Below are positions 6,379-6,695 of a stretch of 6,695 nt of DNA, in pieces. The stretch covers positions 1 to 6,695 of the forward strand of contig DRTT01000174.1 in NCBI GenBank assembly GCA_011372105.1. The letters are read 5' to 3'. Each line of letters opens with the position of its first letter. The first letter of the stretch is position 1. The notes below the pieces were generated by a model. That model ran no database searches, was not told the DNA's origin, and worked only from the letters and a program-made list of their open reading frames with translations. The translations under genes and the position numbers were made by a program. The stretch comes from Candidatus Aerophobota bacterium (lineage in GTDB: Bacteria; Aerophobota; Aerophobia; Aerophobales; B3-G15).

Positions 6379-6383
6379 CCTCC
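6379..6383 (-). promoter_or_regulatory. Ribosome binding site deciding the guaB3 start
   Basis: GGAGG is five bases before the ATG at 6371-6373. It overlaps the earlier in-frame ATG at 6383-6385, which itself has only a weak upstream signal. The shorter 388-aa product is therefore favoured, though reinitiation at the TAATG junction could add four residues. Confidence 0.65.
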
Positions 6384-6384
6384 A

Positions 6385-6695
6385 TTAACTTTTACTTTTT
6401 TGTTTTAAAGAAGCTATTATAAACTCGTCAATTTCTCCATTGAGAACAGATTCCACGTCAGATACTTCAATGCCTGTTCTGTGGTCTTTTACCATCTTGT
6501 AAGGATGAAGGACGTAGGACCTTACCTGTGAGCCCCATTCAATTCTTGCTTTCTCTTCATATCTTTTCTTTTGCTCCTTTCTTTTTTCCATCTCTTTTAA
6601 ATTATGCAGGCGTGATTTTAAAATCCTGAAAGCCATTGCTTTATTCTTATGCTGGGATCTTTGATCCTGACACTGAACGACAATTCCTGTTGGGA
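6385..6695 (-). CDS. prfB: Peptide chain release factor 2, C-terminal part (N-terminus beyond the window)
   Basis: The frame is open from the right edge to a TAA at 6385-6387, giving the last 102 residues. They begin with PTGIVVQCQDQRSQHKNKAM, which directly follows the GGQ region in class I release factors, and continue with WGSQVRSYVLHPYKMVKDHRTG, the diagnostic RF2 C-terminal block. RF2 reads UGA and UAA stop codons and triggers peptide release on the ribosome. The GGQ loop, the SPF-type codon-recognition tripeptide and the possible programmed frameshift site near the start all lie outside the window. The gene ends one base into the alternative guaB3 ATG (TAATG), suggesting cotranscription and perhaps coupled translation. 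Confidence 0.95.
   Translation of the reverse strand, partial: PTGIVVQCQDQRSQHKNKAMAFRILKSRLHNLKEMEKRKEQKKRYEEKARIEWGSQVRSYVLHPYKMVKDHRTGIEVSDVESVLNGEIDEFIIASLKQKSKS

Overview
The window comes from an AT-rich bacterial chromosome. Its proteins are rich in Lys, Glu and Ile, most Arg codons are AGA/AGG, and genes are packed tightly on one strand. These traits are common in low-GC, often anaerobic or thermophilic lineages and in uncultivated phyla, but nothing here fixes the taxon. No mobile element, CRISPR array, rRNA or tRNA was seen. There is no gene-free stretch over 300 bases; the longest gap is the 90-bp divergent region at 4911-5000.

Layout from right to left. On the minus strand at the right edge is the 3' part of prfB (release factor 2, cut by the window). 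It abuts a guaB3-type IMP dehydrogenase-family gene that lacks CBS domains. This pair converges on a single plus-strand gene, rpmB, encoding a four-cysteine (zinc-ribbon) ribosomal protein L28. rpmB is divergent from a long minus-strand gene run. The shared 90-bp upstream region holds a perfect 16-bp inverted repeat with a 3-nt centre and a good sigma70-type promoter for the leftward run.

The leftward run has five genes with gaps or overlaps of 12 bp or less. They are a cation diffusion facilitator (CDF) transporter with a 2-His/2-Asp metal site, a GlcD-family FAD oxidoreductase, two proteins of unknown family, and an M14-type zinc peptidase/amidohydrolase-like protein cut by the left edge. 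The last three are joined by two 8-nt stop/start overlaps, each with its own Shine-Dalgarno sequence, so they look translationally coupled and probably work together.

Main points of interest: (1) the perfect dyad covering the core promoters between a Zn-type L28 and a probable zinc (or iron) transporter, which suggests one metal-responsive operator serving both; (2) the coupled module of two unrecognised proteins plus an M14-like metalloenzyme with no export signal; (3) a GlcD-type flavoprotein with no visible iron-sulfur or Etf partner, placed between a metal transporter and the unknown module. Functions for the unknown module are not claimed.
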